A stretch of 5,981 nt of DNA from Cyclobacteriaceae bacterium (GTDB taxonomy: Bacteria; Bacteroidota; Bacteroidia; Cytophagales; Cyclobacteriaceae). The notes under the pieces are model-generated. The model worked only from the letters and a program-made list of their open reading frames with translations, searched no databases and was not told the origin of the DNA. A program made the translations under genes and the position numbers. This document shows positions 1-5,981 of the stretch, one piece after another. Location of the stretch: contig JAUUZS010000286.1 in NCBI GenBank assembly GCA_030589835.1, forward strand, positions 1 through 5,981, written 5' to 3'. Numbering within the stretch: the stretch's first letter is position 1; every line of letters starts with the position of its first letter.

Positions 1-1
1 A

Positions 2-166
2 ATATATCCCGGCAGCATTCATGGCTTTGAGATTGCAGCCTCAACATTAATCAAGAGCATGCTATGTTTTTTTGATTTGAGCTCTGTGCCTGAGCATAAC
101 ACAATTTTTCGACCCCGAGCAACCTTGAACAGAGAATTGGGGCAGGTACGAATTCATAACAATTAG
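2..166 (+). CDS. C-terminal end of an unidentified protein (partial, enters from left edge)
   Basis: An open frame runs from the left edge without a stop to TAG at 164-166, giving 54 residues; the start lies outside the window. I do not recognise it securely. The order of a helix-like stretch (GFEIAASTLIKSM) followed by EHNTIFRPRATLNREL resembles the end of LacI/GalR-type (periplasmic-binding-protein-like) effector domains, where a helix is followed by a strand and a motif of the type P-x-L-x-x-R-E-S. That resemblance is by eye and weak. No signal peptide, catalytic motif or membrane helix is visible in the part present. It runs in the same direction as the next gene, 98 bases away, and could be a separate transcription unit. 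It could also be a chance open frame; the minus strand here has only a shorter, less convincing frame. Confidence 0.35.
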   Translation: MYPGSIHGFEIAASTLIKSMLCFFDLSSVPEHNTIFRPRATLNRELGQVRIHNN

Positions 167-206
167 AAATATGCTTGTTGTGAATTTGGCAATAGTTTTA
201 TAATGA

Positions 207-240
207 TTTGCAAAAGAGGTAAAACATTTGCGTACTTTAT
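207..240 (+). promoter_or_regulatory. Weak Bacteroidota-type promoter candidate
   Basis: TTTG at 207-210 is followed after 22 bases by TACTTTAT at 233-240. This partly matches the Bacteroidota arrangement of a TTTG element near -33 and TAnnTTTG near -7, but the -7 element lacks the final G and the spacing is at the long end. If used, transcription would begin roughly 15-20 bases before the ATG at 265. Other TTTG copies at 185-188 and 227-230 give no better spacing. The region is AT-rich, so chance matches are likely. Confidence 0.25.
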
Positions 241-248
241 CTTTCTTT

Positions 249-264
249 TTAATTAATTAATTAA
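249..264. repeat. Four tandem TTAA units directly before the start codon
   Basis: TTAATTAATTAATTAA abuts the ATG at 265. It is perfectly self-complementary over 16 bases. It takes the place where a Shine-Dalgarno sequence would be, so translation of the 265 gene probably depends on an A/T-rich unstructured leader, as is usual in Bacteroidota, rather than on 16S pairing. Whether the symmetry matters is unknown; it may be simple low-complexity leader sequence. Confidence 0.6.
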
Positions 265-1236
265 ATGAAAATGAAAAAAATTATATTCATTTTGGTTTTT
301 ATGTCGATTGCCAGTTTGAGCTTTGCCCAACAAAATAGCTCAGTTTCACAAGACACGACAAATACCTATCGTATTATAAAAACAGATGGAGGCCAACTTA
401 TAGGTAAAATATTGCAACAGGATGCCCGGGAAATTTTAATTCTCACCAATGATAATCGAGAAGTGTACATTCCGCAGCATGTCATAAAGGAAATCGTATT
501 AGTCAGTTCTTCAGATTTCAATGTGAAAGGTCAATTTATCGGAGAGGATAAATTTGCCACCCGCTACTTCCTTACCACCAATGGCCTGCCCATAAAGAAG
601 GGGGAAGATTATGTTCAATGGAATCTTTTTGGCCCGGATCTTCAGTTTGCGGTAGCAGATAATTTTGGCCTTGGGGTTATGACCTCATGGGTTGGTGTGC
701 CAATCATCGGAACGGCAAAATATAGTTTTCAATTTGGCGAAAACACACAATTCGCCGTCGGCGGATTACTTGGAACAGGCTCCTGGGCAGCCCTTGACTA
801 TGGTGGAGCAGTGCCGTTTGGAACTTTATCGTTTGGAGATAGAACAAAAAATATTGCATTTTCTGGGGGATATGGCGCCGTTTGGGGTGATGGAGAGACT
901 GAGGGAAGAGCCATAACAAGTATCGCAGGGATGATTAAAATTGGGCGAAGAGTCAGCCTTGTGTTTGATTCCTTTATTCTTTTGCCCGGTAAGACTACCT
1001 CTGAAACCGTTACTTATACGTATTACGAATATAATCCCAGTACCGGGAATGATGTTCTGGTGGAAGAAACCTATACCGAAACCAACGAAAAAAATGGCTT
1101 GTCGTTATTAATACCCGGAATACGTTGGCATTTGGGAGAAGGCAAAGCATTTCAATTTGGTTTTACTGGTGTTGTATCCGATGGGGAACTTCTTCCAATA
1201 CCAATTCCTATGGTGCAATATTATCGTTCTTTGTAG
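265..1236 (+). CDS. Exported protein, predicted outer-membrane beta-barrel with small beta-rich N-terminal domain
   Basis: This is a complete 323-residue protein. Residues 1-21 form a signal peptide (basic MKMKK, hydrophobic core, SFA before QQN) with a likely cleavage after Ala21. Residues 34-80 look like a compact all-beta unit (TDGGQLIGKIL, then REVYIPQHVIKEI), the 'change this property, keep this threshold' pattern often seen at the front of hypothetical Bacteroidota surface proteins. From about residue 98 to the end, short alternating amphipathic strands with many Gly and aromatic residues (FGLGVMTSW, YSFQFGENTQFAVGGLLG, KAFQFGFTGVV) point to a transmembrane beta-barrel. Residues 243-278 are a Thr/Tyr/Glu-rich hydrophilic stretch suited to an extracellular loop. 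The last residues are YYRSL, so the usual terminal aromatic is absent. A second in-frame ATG at 271 (MKKIIF) would also give a valid signal peptide; 265 was kept because it adds positive charge. No enzyme motif is visible and the function is unknown. It is convergent with the transporter operon, so it need not act with it. Confidence 0.8.
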   Translation: MKMKKIIFILVFMSIASLSFAQQNSSVSQDTTNTYRIIKTDGGQLIGKILQQDAREILILTNDNREVYIPQHVIKEIVLVSSSDFNVKGQFIGEDKFATRYFLTTNGLPIKKGEDYVQWNLFGPDLQFAVADNFGLGVMTSWVGVPIIGTAKYSFQFGENTQFAVGGLLGTGSWAALDYGGAVPFGTLSFGDRTKNIAFSGGYGAVWGDGETEGRAITSIAGMIKIGRRVSLVFDSFILLPGKTTSETVTYTYYEYNPSTGNDVLVEETYTETNEKNGLSLLIPGIRWHLGEGKAFQFGFTGVVSDGELLPIPIPMVQYYRSL

Positions 1237-1393
1237 GGACTCGATAAATAAACGAAAGATAAAAATTCGTATCTTGTCTATATCTAAACGGGTGGCCTCG
1301 AATTAAGGCTGCACGCCAGGTTGGATGCCCACGACATCAGATTCATACGACTTGGTTTTCTGCCTTAGGTTTCTCAGACAATAAAATTACGGA
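1237..1393. other. Convergent intergenic gap with weak inverted repeats
   Basis: These 157 bases separate the tail of the plus-strand barrel gene from the tail of the minus-strand operon. Two mutually exclusive small hairpins can be drawn: ACGAA 1252-1256 with TTCGT 1266-1270, and AAGATA 1256-1261 with TATCTT 1270-1275. A longer-range pair is TAAGGC 1304-1309 with GCCTTA 1362-1367. None is GC-rich or followed by a clear T-tract, so I do not call a terminator, although termination of both units must happen in or near this gap. I see no tRNA, coding frame or mobile-element end. Confidence 0.45.
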
Positions 1394-2113
1394 TCATATA
1401 AACTTCTCCCTGTTTTGCAAGTTGATTAATCCTGACAAAAGCGCTACAATGCCACCACAAATCAGATATAGGCGATTGCTGAATATGCGCTCTTCCCAGA
1501 GGGTTTCGTTCATATCTGCGGGCATATTAAAAGGATTAAAAAATACATTCCATTCGCTTTGAGTAATTTCCGCACTCAGAATCCATAAGCTCATACCTAT
1601 AACAATCATCACCACCGCTGTACCGCTTCCGTTTTTTACCAGGGAAGAAAACATGAAGCTCAATGCACCCAGGAAAAATACCGGGAATAGTAAATGAATC
1701 GTGACTTCCAATACTGGAATATGGACCAGGGCAATCGAGCTTAATCCCCCAAGGGCCAGGAGAATGACAAATACCATGACCATGATGAGCACAAAACGAA
1801 CAAGCCATACTTTGTACCGGTAGTTGGGAATGCCAAATATGATTTCAAGCATGCTGGCATCATCGTCATTTTGAATGCCAAAGGTAGTCGGATAAAACAC
1901 CAGCAGTATGGCAGGGAAGAGTAATAAATTGTAAATATCAACCTCTTCAATATTATTGTTTGAATATAAATTGATGACGGTAACCAGAATGAAAAAACCA
2001 AATGCGGCGAATAAAAAGTAGAAAAATTTTCCACCAAAAATAATTTTGAAGTTGTAGTGGATTTGCTTCAGAATCAAATCTATAAGGTTTGATATGTACG
2101 CTGTATTTCTCAT
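1394..2113 (-). CDS. ABC-2-type transporter permease, six membrane helices
   Basis: This is a complete 239-residue integral membrane protein, ATG at 2113-2111 and TGA at 1396-1394. Predicted helices lie at about residues 29-50, 61-80, 104-128, 137-158, 164-181 and 214-232. Six helices and a length near 240 residues fit the ABC-2 exporter permease superfamily. The cytoplasmic loop at 81-103 (acidic DDD, then SMLEIIFGIPNYRYKVW) matches the place and style of the coupling-helix region that contacts the ATPase. Helix 5 follows a KNGSGTA turn. There is no ATPase domain, so it needs a partner; the obvious candidate is the ATPase at the end of the upstream-coupled protein, which belongs to the ABC-2 exporter type. 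The start is fixed by the strong ribosome binding site and by the one-base overlap with the upstream stop. Substrate cannot be read from sequence; members handle drugs, lipids, polysaccharides or ions. Confidence 0.85.
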   Translation of the reverse strand: MRNTAYISNLIDLILKQIHYNFKIIFGGKFFYFLFAAFGFFILVTVINLYSNNNIEEVDIYNLLLFPAILLVFYPTTFGIQNDDDASMLEIIFGIPNYRYKVWLVRFVLIMVMVFVILLALGGLSSIALVHIPVLEVTIHLLFPVFFLGALSFMFSSLVKNGSGTAVVMIVIGMSLWILSAEITQSEWNVFFNPFNMPADMNETLWEERIFSNRLYLICGGIVALLSGLINLQNREKFI

Positions 2114-2130
2114 TACAATTTATCTCCTTT
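2111..2130 (-). promoter_or_regulatory. Stop/start overlap TAATG with internal Shine-Dalgarno
   Basis: Read on the minus strand, the upstream gene ends in ATT AAA GGA GAT AAA TTG TAA and the last A of TAA is the first base of the permease ATG. AAAGGAGA (2130-2123) sits 9 bases before that ATG, entirely inside the last codons (Ile-Lys-Gly-Asp). This is a near-ideal site for ribosome binding and indicates translational coupling and a matched output of the two proteins. It is notable because Bacteroidota usually lack strong Shine-Dalgarno sequences, as the plus-strand gene at 265 does. Confidence 0.8.
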
Positions 2131-2946
2131 AATCAACCATAAATACGCATCCTCTAAATTTGGCCTTACATTTATTGCTGTTTCGTAAGGCACATCTCGT
2201 GAAAGACATCTTACACGGATTTTGTCGCCGTCCCTCATATGGTGGAGGATCATCAGCTTCTCGTTTAAGGTGTCGAATTCTTTTGGGGCGACCTCAAATT
2301 GCCACACATGGCCATCGGCAGTATTGGTCATGTCGGCCGGGGTGCCTTGGTATTTCAGCTTCCCTTTGTTCAGCACCGCCATATTGTTGCACGAGCTGGA
2401 TATGTCTTCGATGATATGGGTAGAGAAAATCACAATTCGATTCTTACTTAGCTCCACCAGCAGATTGCGAAACCGGATGCGCTCCCTGGGGTCGAGCCCT
2501 GCTGTTGGCTCATCCACCACGAGGATTTTAGGGAGATGAAGAAGAATCTGGGCGATGCCTATCCGCTGTTTCATCCCACCGGAGAATGAGCCGATTTTAT
2601 CATGCATTTTATCATACATATTTACCTCTTTCAGGCACTTCATGATCCGGTTTTCCCTTTCTTTTTTGTCGGTAATGTTTTTCAGAATAGCCTGATAATT
2701 CAGAAATTCCCATGAAGTCATATTTTCATAGGTTCCGAAGGCTTGCGGCAAGTACCCGATCAACCCCTGCAGTTCTTCACGCTTTTCACTGGTGTCGATG
2801 CCATTGATCCACACTTTGCCATAGCTTTGCTCAAAGATGCCACAGATAATTCTCATGAGTGTGGTTTTGCCTGCGCCATTGGGGCCAAGCAGCCCGAACA
2901 TGCCATTTCCAATTTCCAAAGAGACAGCATCCAATGCCCGAAATGG
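2113..2946 (-). other. ABC-2 exporter-type ATPase domain at the C-terminus
   Basis: Residues 1010-1286. Walker A is GPNGAGKTT (1030-1038, Lys1036), Q-loop Gln1077 in GYLPQAFG, signature FSGGMKQR (1130-1137), Walker B ILVVDEPTAGLDP (Asp1154, catalytic Glu1155), D-loop Asp1161 and H-loop His1186 in FSTHIIED. All residues needed for ATP binding and hydrolysis are present. The domain opens with FRALDAVSLEI, the usual strand before Walker A, but the residues just before it (SIPVIGKKKQP) lack the aromatic A-loop. After the H-loop a short C-terminal domain ends with PNLEDAYLWL, which is characteristic of ATPases partnered with ABC-2 permeases. The most likely partner is the 239-residue permease encoded by the coupled next gene. 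Confidence 0.92.
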
Positions 2947-5900
2947 TTGCTTTTTCTTGCCTATGACAGGAATCGATTGCACAAAGGCAAAATAGCTTCT
3001 GCGGAGTCTGGAAAAGCGTCCGCTAAGCCGGTTGATATTTATTTTATTTTTGAATAAGCTATTTGAGGTGACGTAAATGGCAAGTGCAACATACCAGAAA
3101 AGGCCTATGATGATTACTGATGGAAGGTTGTTCCATTGAAAGTAAAAAATCACCAGATTGACTATTGGAATCCCCCAGAAAATGAAGGCGCTGAGAATGG
3201 GTTTTAGCCTGATTTTCTCAATAAATGGTGATTGCAAATGAGGGATTATAGCATTCCACACCCCTTGGATCATGAAGAATAACGAGATTGCAATAACAAA
3301 AGACCAAAATGGCGCATCAAGATAAAAGAAGGCAAAATAGATTAAAAATCCAATAAGTGGAATTTGCCATATCAAATGATTCAGCTTTTCTATTGATACC
3401 TTGGCCATTATATTCTCGAATCGTTCCTTGATTTTAATGCCGGATTTCCATTCCCGGACAAAACGGTTGTCACGGTCATAGACTTTTACCAGGTTTTGAA
3501 TTTTAATCCGCACATCTTCATGAGCTTCAATAAGTGTGGTATTGGCTTGCTTCAGGCTGGTGAGCAGGAAATATGTGATTCCAGGAATGAGAAAGATTAC
3601 CAGCATCAGATTGGCGAGTTGCCAAATAAAAGAATACACATTATAATAAATAAAATAGCAGGAAATGCCCAGAGCAATGAATTGCAACAGTTTTATTTTC
3701 CAATCCAGATTGGTAAACCAGACAATGGTGTTGTTTAGTCCGGAATAAAAGGTGGGAATAAAAATCAAGGTGAAAATCGTGCTGAACGTGAGGCCTCCGA
3801 TAACGGTGATGGCGAAGGGAGCACCAATACTCCCGACATATTCTGCCTCTCCCAATGCCAGAGGCATCAAGGCGATAATGGTGGTAATTGCGGTAATGAG
3901 AATTGGGCGTACCCTTGCCATTCCGGCGACCATGAGTGCCCGGGTTTGCCGGTAGCCTTTCTTCTGCAGTACGTTAGTATAATCGATGAGAATGATCCCG
4001 TTGTTTACCACGACGCCTAAAAGGATTAAAAATCCCGTAAGGGTATTGGCATTGAAAAGCGAATTTCCGGTGATGATGAGTCCTGTAAACGATCCTATTG
4101 CAGCAAGCGGTATAGAAAACATCAGCACAAACGGAGAAGCAAAAGATTCGAACACAGAGGCCAGTATCATATAGATTAAAATAAATGCTGCGGCGATCAA
4201 AAAGTAATATTCCTCTAAATCTGATTCTTCATGGATGATTTCGACTGCTATACCGGAAGGCAGCGATAAACTGGCGACAATTTCATCTATCTCCATCCTT
4301 GCGCCCTCTAGCAAGGTATTGGATTCGTTGATGTCTTGCTCAAATCGATAAGTGAGTTCTATTTGCTTTTCCTGATTTACCCTGTTGATGTTGCGCATAC
4401 CAGTAGTATAATACAGATCACTCAATGTTTGGAGTTCGCGTTTCGTATCATTGGCATCAGGAATCTCCAGCTGTTTAAGATCGCCCATATTTTTCACTTC
4501 CTCTTCTGCCTCACTATAGTTTTTTATGTTGATGTCATAGCTTTCCAATCCTTGTTTAAAGGTAGAACCAGAGGAGATTTCGTTCTGAAAGGAGTTTAAT
4601 TCGGATGCGACAGAGGTAAGGGGAATGCCAAATTCCGCCATCAGGTGAGCATCGAAATCAATGTGTACTTCAGGGCGGTTGTCCGAAACATTTAATCGAA
4701 CAGAACTTATGGTCACCAACTCTTCCAGATAATATTGAATGTCTTCGGCCACATTTTGCATTTTATCAAAATCCTGTCCCTTAATCTCAATGCTTTCTTG
4801 TTGCGATCCGATGCCCATCATGCGTTGGAAATTCGCTTCCTTCCCTCCGGAACCACCCCCCGGCCCCCGAAATCGCTGGCTCGACTGCGGTTGCTCGAAG
4901 CTTAATTCGGCAGTGCGAATATTTTTTATCCGTTCTTCAATGAGCGTTTTTACATCTGCCATCGTTCGGTTATGAAGGGTTTTAAAATCTTCTTTTAAAA
5001 CAATGGTTAGTATGGCGTCTTCCTCCTCAATTCTGCTGATGATGTCCTTTTTTTCTTCGATATTTTCCAATCGGCTTTCAACTTCCTGTACCAAAATGTC
5101 TGTAGCATCAAGCGAAGAACCTCCCGGCATGGTGGCGTAGAGCTGAAGTTCATTGGACTCAACTTCTTGCAGGGTGTTCACACTTATGGCCATAGACCCC
5201 AGGATAGTGATAAAAAATAATAACAATGCTCCGATCAGAGTCCTTGCAGGGTAACGCATAGAAAATTTCAGGAATAGGATATATACCTGTATCATCCTGT
5301 TTCTCAATGAGACCTTTTCGAATAATGCTCTGTTTCTCCCTTTTTTCGCCATAAAAAAATGGGTGATCATCGGTATGAGCAGCAGCGCTACGAACAAAGA
5401 AACAGTAAGTGTAGAAATGATCGATACGCCGATGTGGTTGCCCATCACTTTGATCATATAGTTGTTGGAAAAAACAAAGGGCAAAAAGACGGTGATGGTG
5501 GTGAGCGTGGCAGCAAATATAGAACGCCAGACTTCCCTGGTGCCAATAAGCACGGCATCGTCAAACGATTTTTGATGTGTCGCTTGCCGGTATATATTTT
5601 CCAGTACGACTACACTATTGTCGAGCAGCATACCAATGGCCAATGCCATGCCCACGAGGGTGAGGCTGTTGATGGAAATGTCAAAGGCATAGAAAAAGTT
5701 GAATGCAGTATAAATGGATATCGGAATGGCAAGGCCGATCACCAAAACCAAGCGGATATTTTTGAGGAATATCCAAAGGACAAAAATAGCTAACAAGCCA
5801 CCAACCAAGGCAAGCTCGATAATGGAATTTATATTGTCTTCCATGATTTCCGCAGTGTTTGACTGTACCACGATTTCAATATCTTTGTGTGCTAATTTTT

Positions 5901-5981
5901 TATTTAGCTGCTCGATCAGATCGATCGTTTTATGGGAGAGGTCAATCAAATTTGCCTGATCATCGTTGACCAAAGTAAGGG
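2113..5981 (-). CDS. RND exporter fused to extra membrane domain and ABC ATPase (N-terminus beyond window)
   Basis: One uninterrupted frame of 1288 complete codons ends in TAA at 2115-2113 and is open to the right edge, so the start is missing. By comparison with AcrB-like proteins about 290 residues (TM1 and most of the first periplasmic loop) are lost. Counting residue 1 at codon 5973-5971, residues 1-745 are an RND-superfamily permease, 746-1009 hold six additional membrane helices, and 1010-1286 are an ABC ATPase. RND exporters are inner-membrane proton-driven trimers that work with a periplasmic adaptor and outer-membrane channel; ABC-2 ATPases work as dimers on a membrane permease. Finding both in one chain is unusual. 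Topology is consistent: RND TM12 ends in the cytoplasm, six further helices return the chain to the cytoplasm, and the basic loop at 912-925 obeys the positive-inside rule. The adaptor and channel genes would be expected upstream, outside the window. The downstream permease is translationally coupled. A TTG at 5973 could be taken for a start but would remove TM1 and the porter half, so I reject it. Confidence 0.9.
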   Translation of the reverse strand, partial: LTLVNDDQANLIDLSHKTIDLIEQLNKKLAHKDIEIVVQSNTAEIMEDNINSIIELALVGGLLAIFVLWIFLKNIRLVLVIGLAIPISIYTAFNFFYAFDISINSLTLVGMALAIGMLLDNSVVVLENIYRQATHQKSFDDAVLIGTREVWRSIFAATLTTITVFLPFVFSNNYMIKVMGNHIGVSIISTLTVSLFVALLLIPMITHFFMAKKGRNRALFEKVSLRNRMIQVYILFLKFSMRYPARTLIGALLLFFITILGSMAISVNTLQEVESNELQLYATMPGGSSLDATDILVQEVESRLENIEEKKDIISRIEEEDAILTIVLKEDFKTLHNRTMADVKTLIEERIKNIRTAELSFEQPQSSQRFRGPGGGSGGKEANFQRMMGIGSQQESIEIKGQDFDKMQNVAEDIQYYLEELVTISSVRLNVSDNRPEVHIDFDAHLMAEFGIPLTSVASELNSFQNEISSGSTFKQGLESYDINIKNYSEAEEEVKNMGDLKQLEIPDANDTKRELQTLSDLYYTTGMRNINRVNQEKQIELTYRFEQDINESNTLLEGARMEIDEIVASLSLPSGIAVEIIHEESDLEEYYFLIAAAFILIYMILASVFESFASPFVLMFSIPLAAIGSFTGLIITGNSLFNANTLTGFLILLGVVVNNGIILIDYTNVLQKKGYRQTRALMVAGMARVRPILITAITTIIALMPLALGEAEYVGSIGAPFAITVIGGLTFSTIFTLIFIPTFYSGLNNTIVWFTNLDWKIKLLQFIALGISCYFIYYNVYSFIWQLANLMLVIFLIPGITYFLLTSLKQANTTLIEAHEDVRIKIQNLVKVYDRDNRFVREWKSGIKIKERFENIMAKVSIEKLNHLIWQIPLIGFLIYFAFFYLDAPFWSFVIAISLFFMIQGVWNAIIPHLQSPFIEKIRLKPILSAFIFWGIPIVNLVIFYFQWNNLPSVIIIGLFWYVALAIYVTSNSLFKNKININRLSGRFSRLRRSYFAFVQSIPVIGKKKQPFRALDAVSLEIGNGMFGLLGPNGAGKTTLMRIICGIFEQSYGKVWINGIDTSEKREELQGLIGYLPQAFGTYENMTSWEFLNYQAILKNITDKKERENRIMKCLKEVNMYDKMHDKIGSFSGGMKQRIGIAQILLHLPKILVVDEPTAGLDPRERIRFRNLLVELSKNRIVIFSTHIIEDISSSCNNMAVLNKGKLKYQGTPADMTNTADGHVWQFEVAPKEFDTLNEKLMILHHMRDGDKIRVRCLSRDVPYETAINVRPNLEDAYLWLIKGDKL
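2947..3738 (-). other. Linker domain with six extra membrane helices and an A-loop-like segment
   Basis: Residues 746-1009. Predicted helices: 759-782, 784-806, then a cytoplasmic stretch 807-866, then 867-884, 888-911, 926-946 and 950-970, then a strongly basic tail (971-1009, many Lys/Arg) leading into the ATPase. None of this belongs to a normal RND protein, which ends shortly after TM12. The cytoplasmic stretch contains VRIKIQNLVKVYDRDNR (821-837), which reads like the first strand and A-loop tyrosine (Tyr832) of an ABC ATPase. The helices may be a permease half for the fused ATPase or only a tether; the sequence does not decide this. I do not recognise a named family for the helical part. 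Confidence 0.75.
3739..5981 (-). other. RND permease portion (TM2-TM12), AcrB/MMPL-superfamily
   Basis: Residues 1-745 of the visible chain. TM2 is at about 50-72, TM3 73-97, TM4 101-126, TM5 147-168, TM6 181-209, TM7 241-265; then a periplasmic loop of about 323 residues (266-588), close to the AcrB second loop, so PC1, docking and PC2 subdomains are all likely present. TM8 589-610, TM9 611-636, TM10 641-667, TM11 687-707, TM12 717-745. TM4 carries GMLLDNSVVVLEN: the first relay aspartate is kept (Asp118) and the second is Asn119. TM10 carries GVVVNNGIILIDY, with Asn where AcrB has its relay lysine. TM11 starts RVRPIL, keeping the conserved Arg. This DN/NN pattern is common in the RND branch that includes SwrC-like proteins, so it is not evidence of inactivity. 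Residues 361-390 of the loop contain a Gly/Ser/Gln-rich low-complexity stretch. Substrate is unknown. Confidence 0.88.

Noticed and set aside
1252..1275. Rho-independent terminator after the barrel gene
   Set aside because: The stems are 5-6 bp, AT-rich and lack a following T-tract on either strand.
1325..1384. 19-codon plus-strand frame in the convergent gap
   Set aside because: It has no ribosome binding site, no recognisable motif and a length expected by chance.
1536..2037. Alternative minus-strand frames of 90 and 98 residues within the permease gene
   Set aside because: They are out-of-frame shadows of the six-helix permease, whose own frame has coherent membrane helices and a strong start signal.
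2947..3738. Possibility that the fusion is an artefact joining two genes
   Set aside because: The joining region encodes continuous, topologically consistent membrane helices with charge distribution obeying the positive-inside rule, contains no stop, and has no homopolymer run at the junction; a recent indel would not create this.
5359..5793. 144-residue plus-strand open frame opposite the RND gene
   Set aside because: It lies wholly antisense to conserved RND membrane helices, its composition is His/Asp/Gly-rich with no fold signature, and its existence is explained by codon bias of the real gene.
5971..5973. TTG as the start codon of the large minus-strand gene
   Set aside because: The frame is open to the window edge and an RND protein starting here would lack TM1 and most of the first porter loop.

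Overview
The window most likely comes from a member of the Bacteroidota. The reasons are the AT-rich intergenic DNA, a start region with no Shine-Dalgarno sequence in front of the plus-strand gene, a secreted barrel-like protein of a style common in that phylum, and the sequence style of the RND and ABC proteins. This placement is inferred from sequence character; no marker gene is present.

Layout: bases 2-166 hold the tail of an open frame entering from the left (plus strand, function uncertain, possibly the end of a LacI-like effector domain). After about 100 bases of AT-rich leader with a weak promoter candidate comes a complete plus-strand gene (265-1236) for a 323-residue exported protein, predicted to be an outer-membrane beta-barrel with a small beta-rich N-terminal domain. 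It converges on a minus-strand operon across a 157-base gap (1237-1393) that holds only weak inverted repeats. The operon occupies the rest of the window. Its upstream gene (2113 to beyond 5981, cut by the right edge) encodes at least 1288 residues. Its downstream gene (1394-2113) encodes a six-helix ABC-2-type permease. The two overlap in a TAATG stop/start, and a strong AAAGGAGA ribosome binding site lies inside the last codons of the upstream gene.

The most notable object is the large protein. It starts as an RND-superfamily exporter (TM2 to TM12 are visible with a complete second periplasmic loop). It continues without a stop through about 265 residues with six further predicted membrane helices, and ends in a complete ABC-2-exporter-type ATPase with Walker A, Q-loop, signature, Walker B and H-loop. 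A segment that looks like the N-terminal strand and A-loop tyrosine of an ABC ATPase lies about 200 residues before the Walker A, with four of the extra helices in between. This suggests that the nucleotide-binding domain is split by a membrane insertion.

Working model (inference): the fused ATPase energises the coupled ABC-2 permease, and perhaps the extra helices of the fusion itself, so that a proton-driven envelope exporter and an ATP-driven inner-membrane transporter are physically linked and co-expressed. Substrate is unknown.
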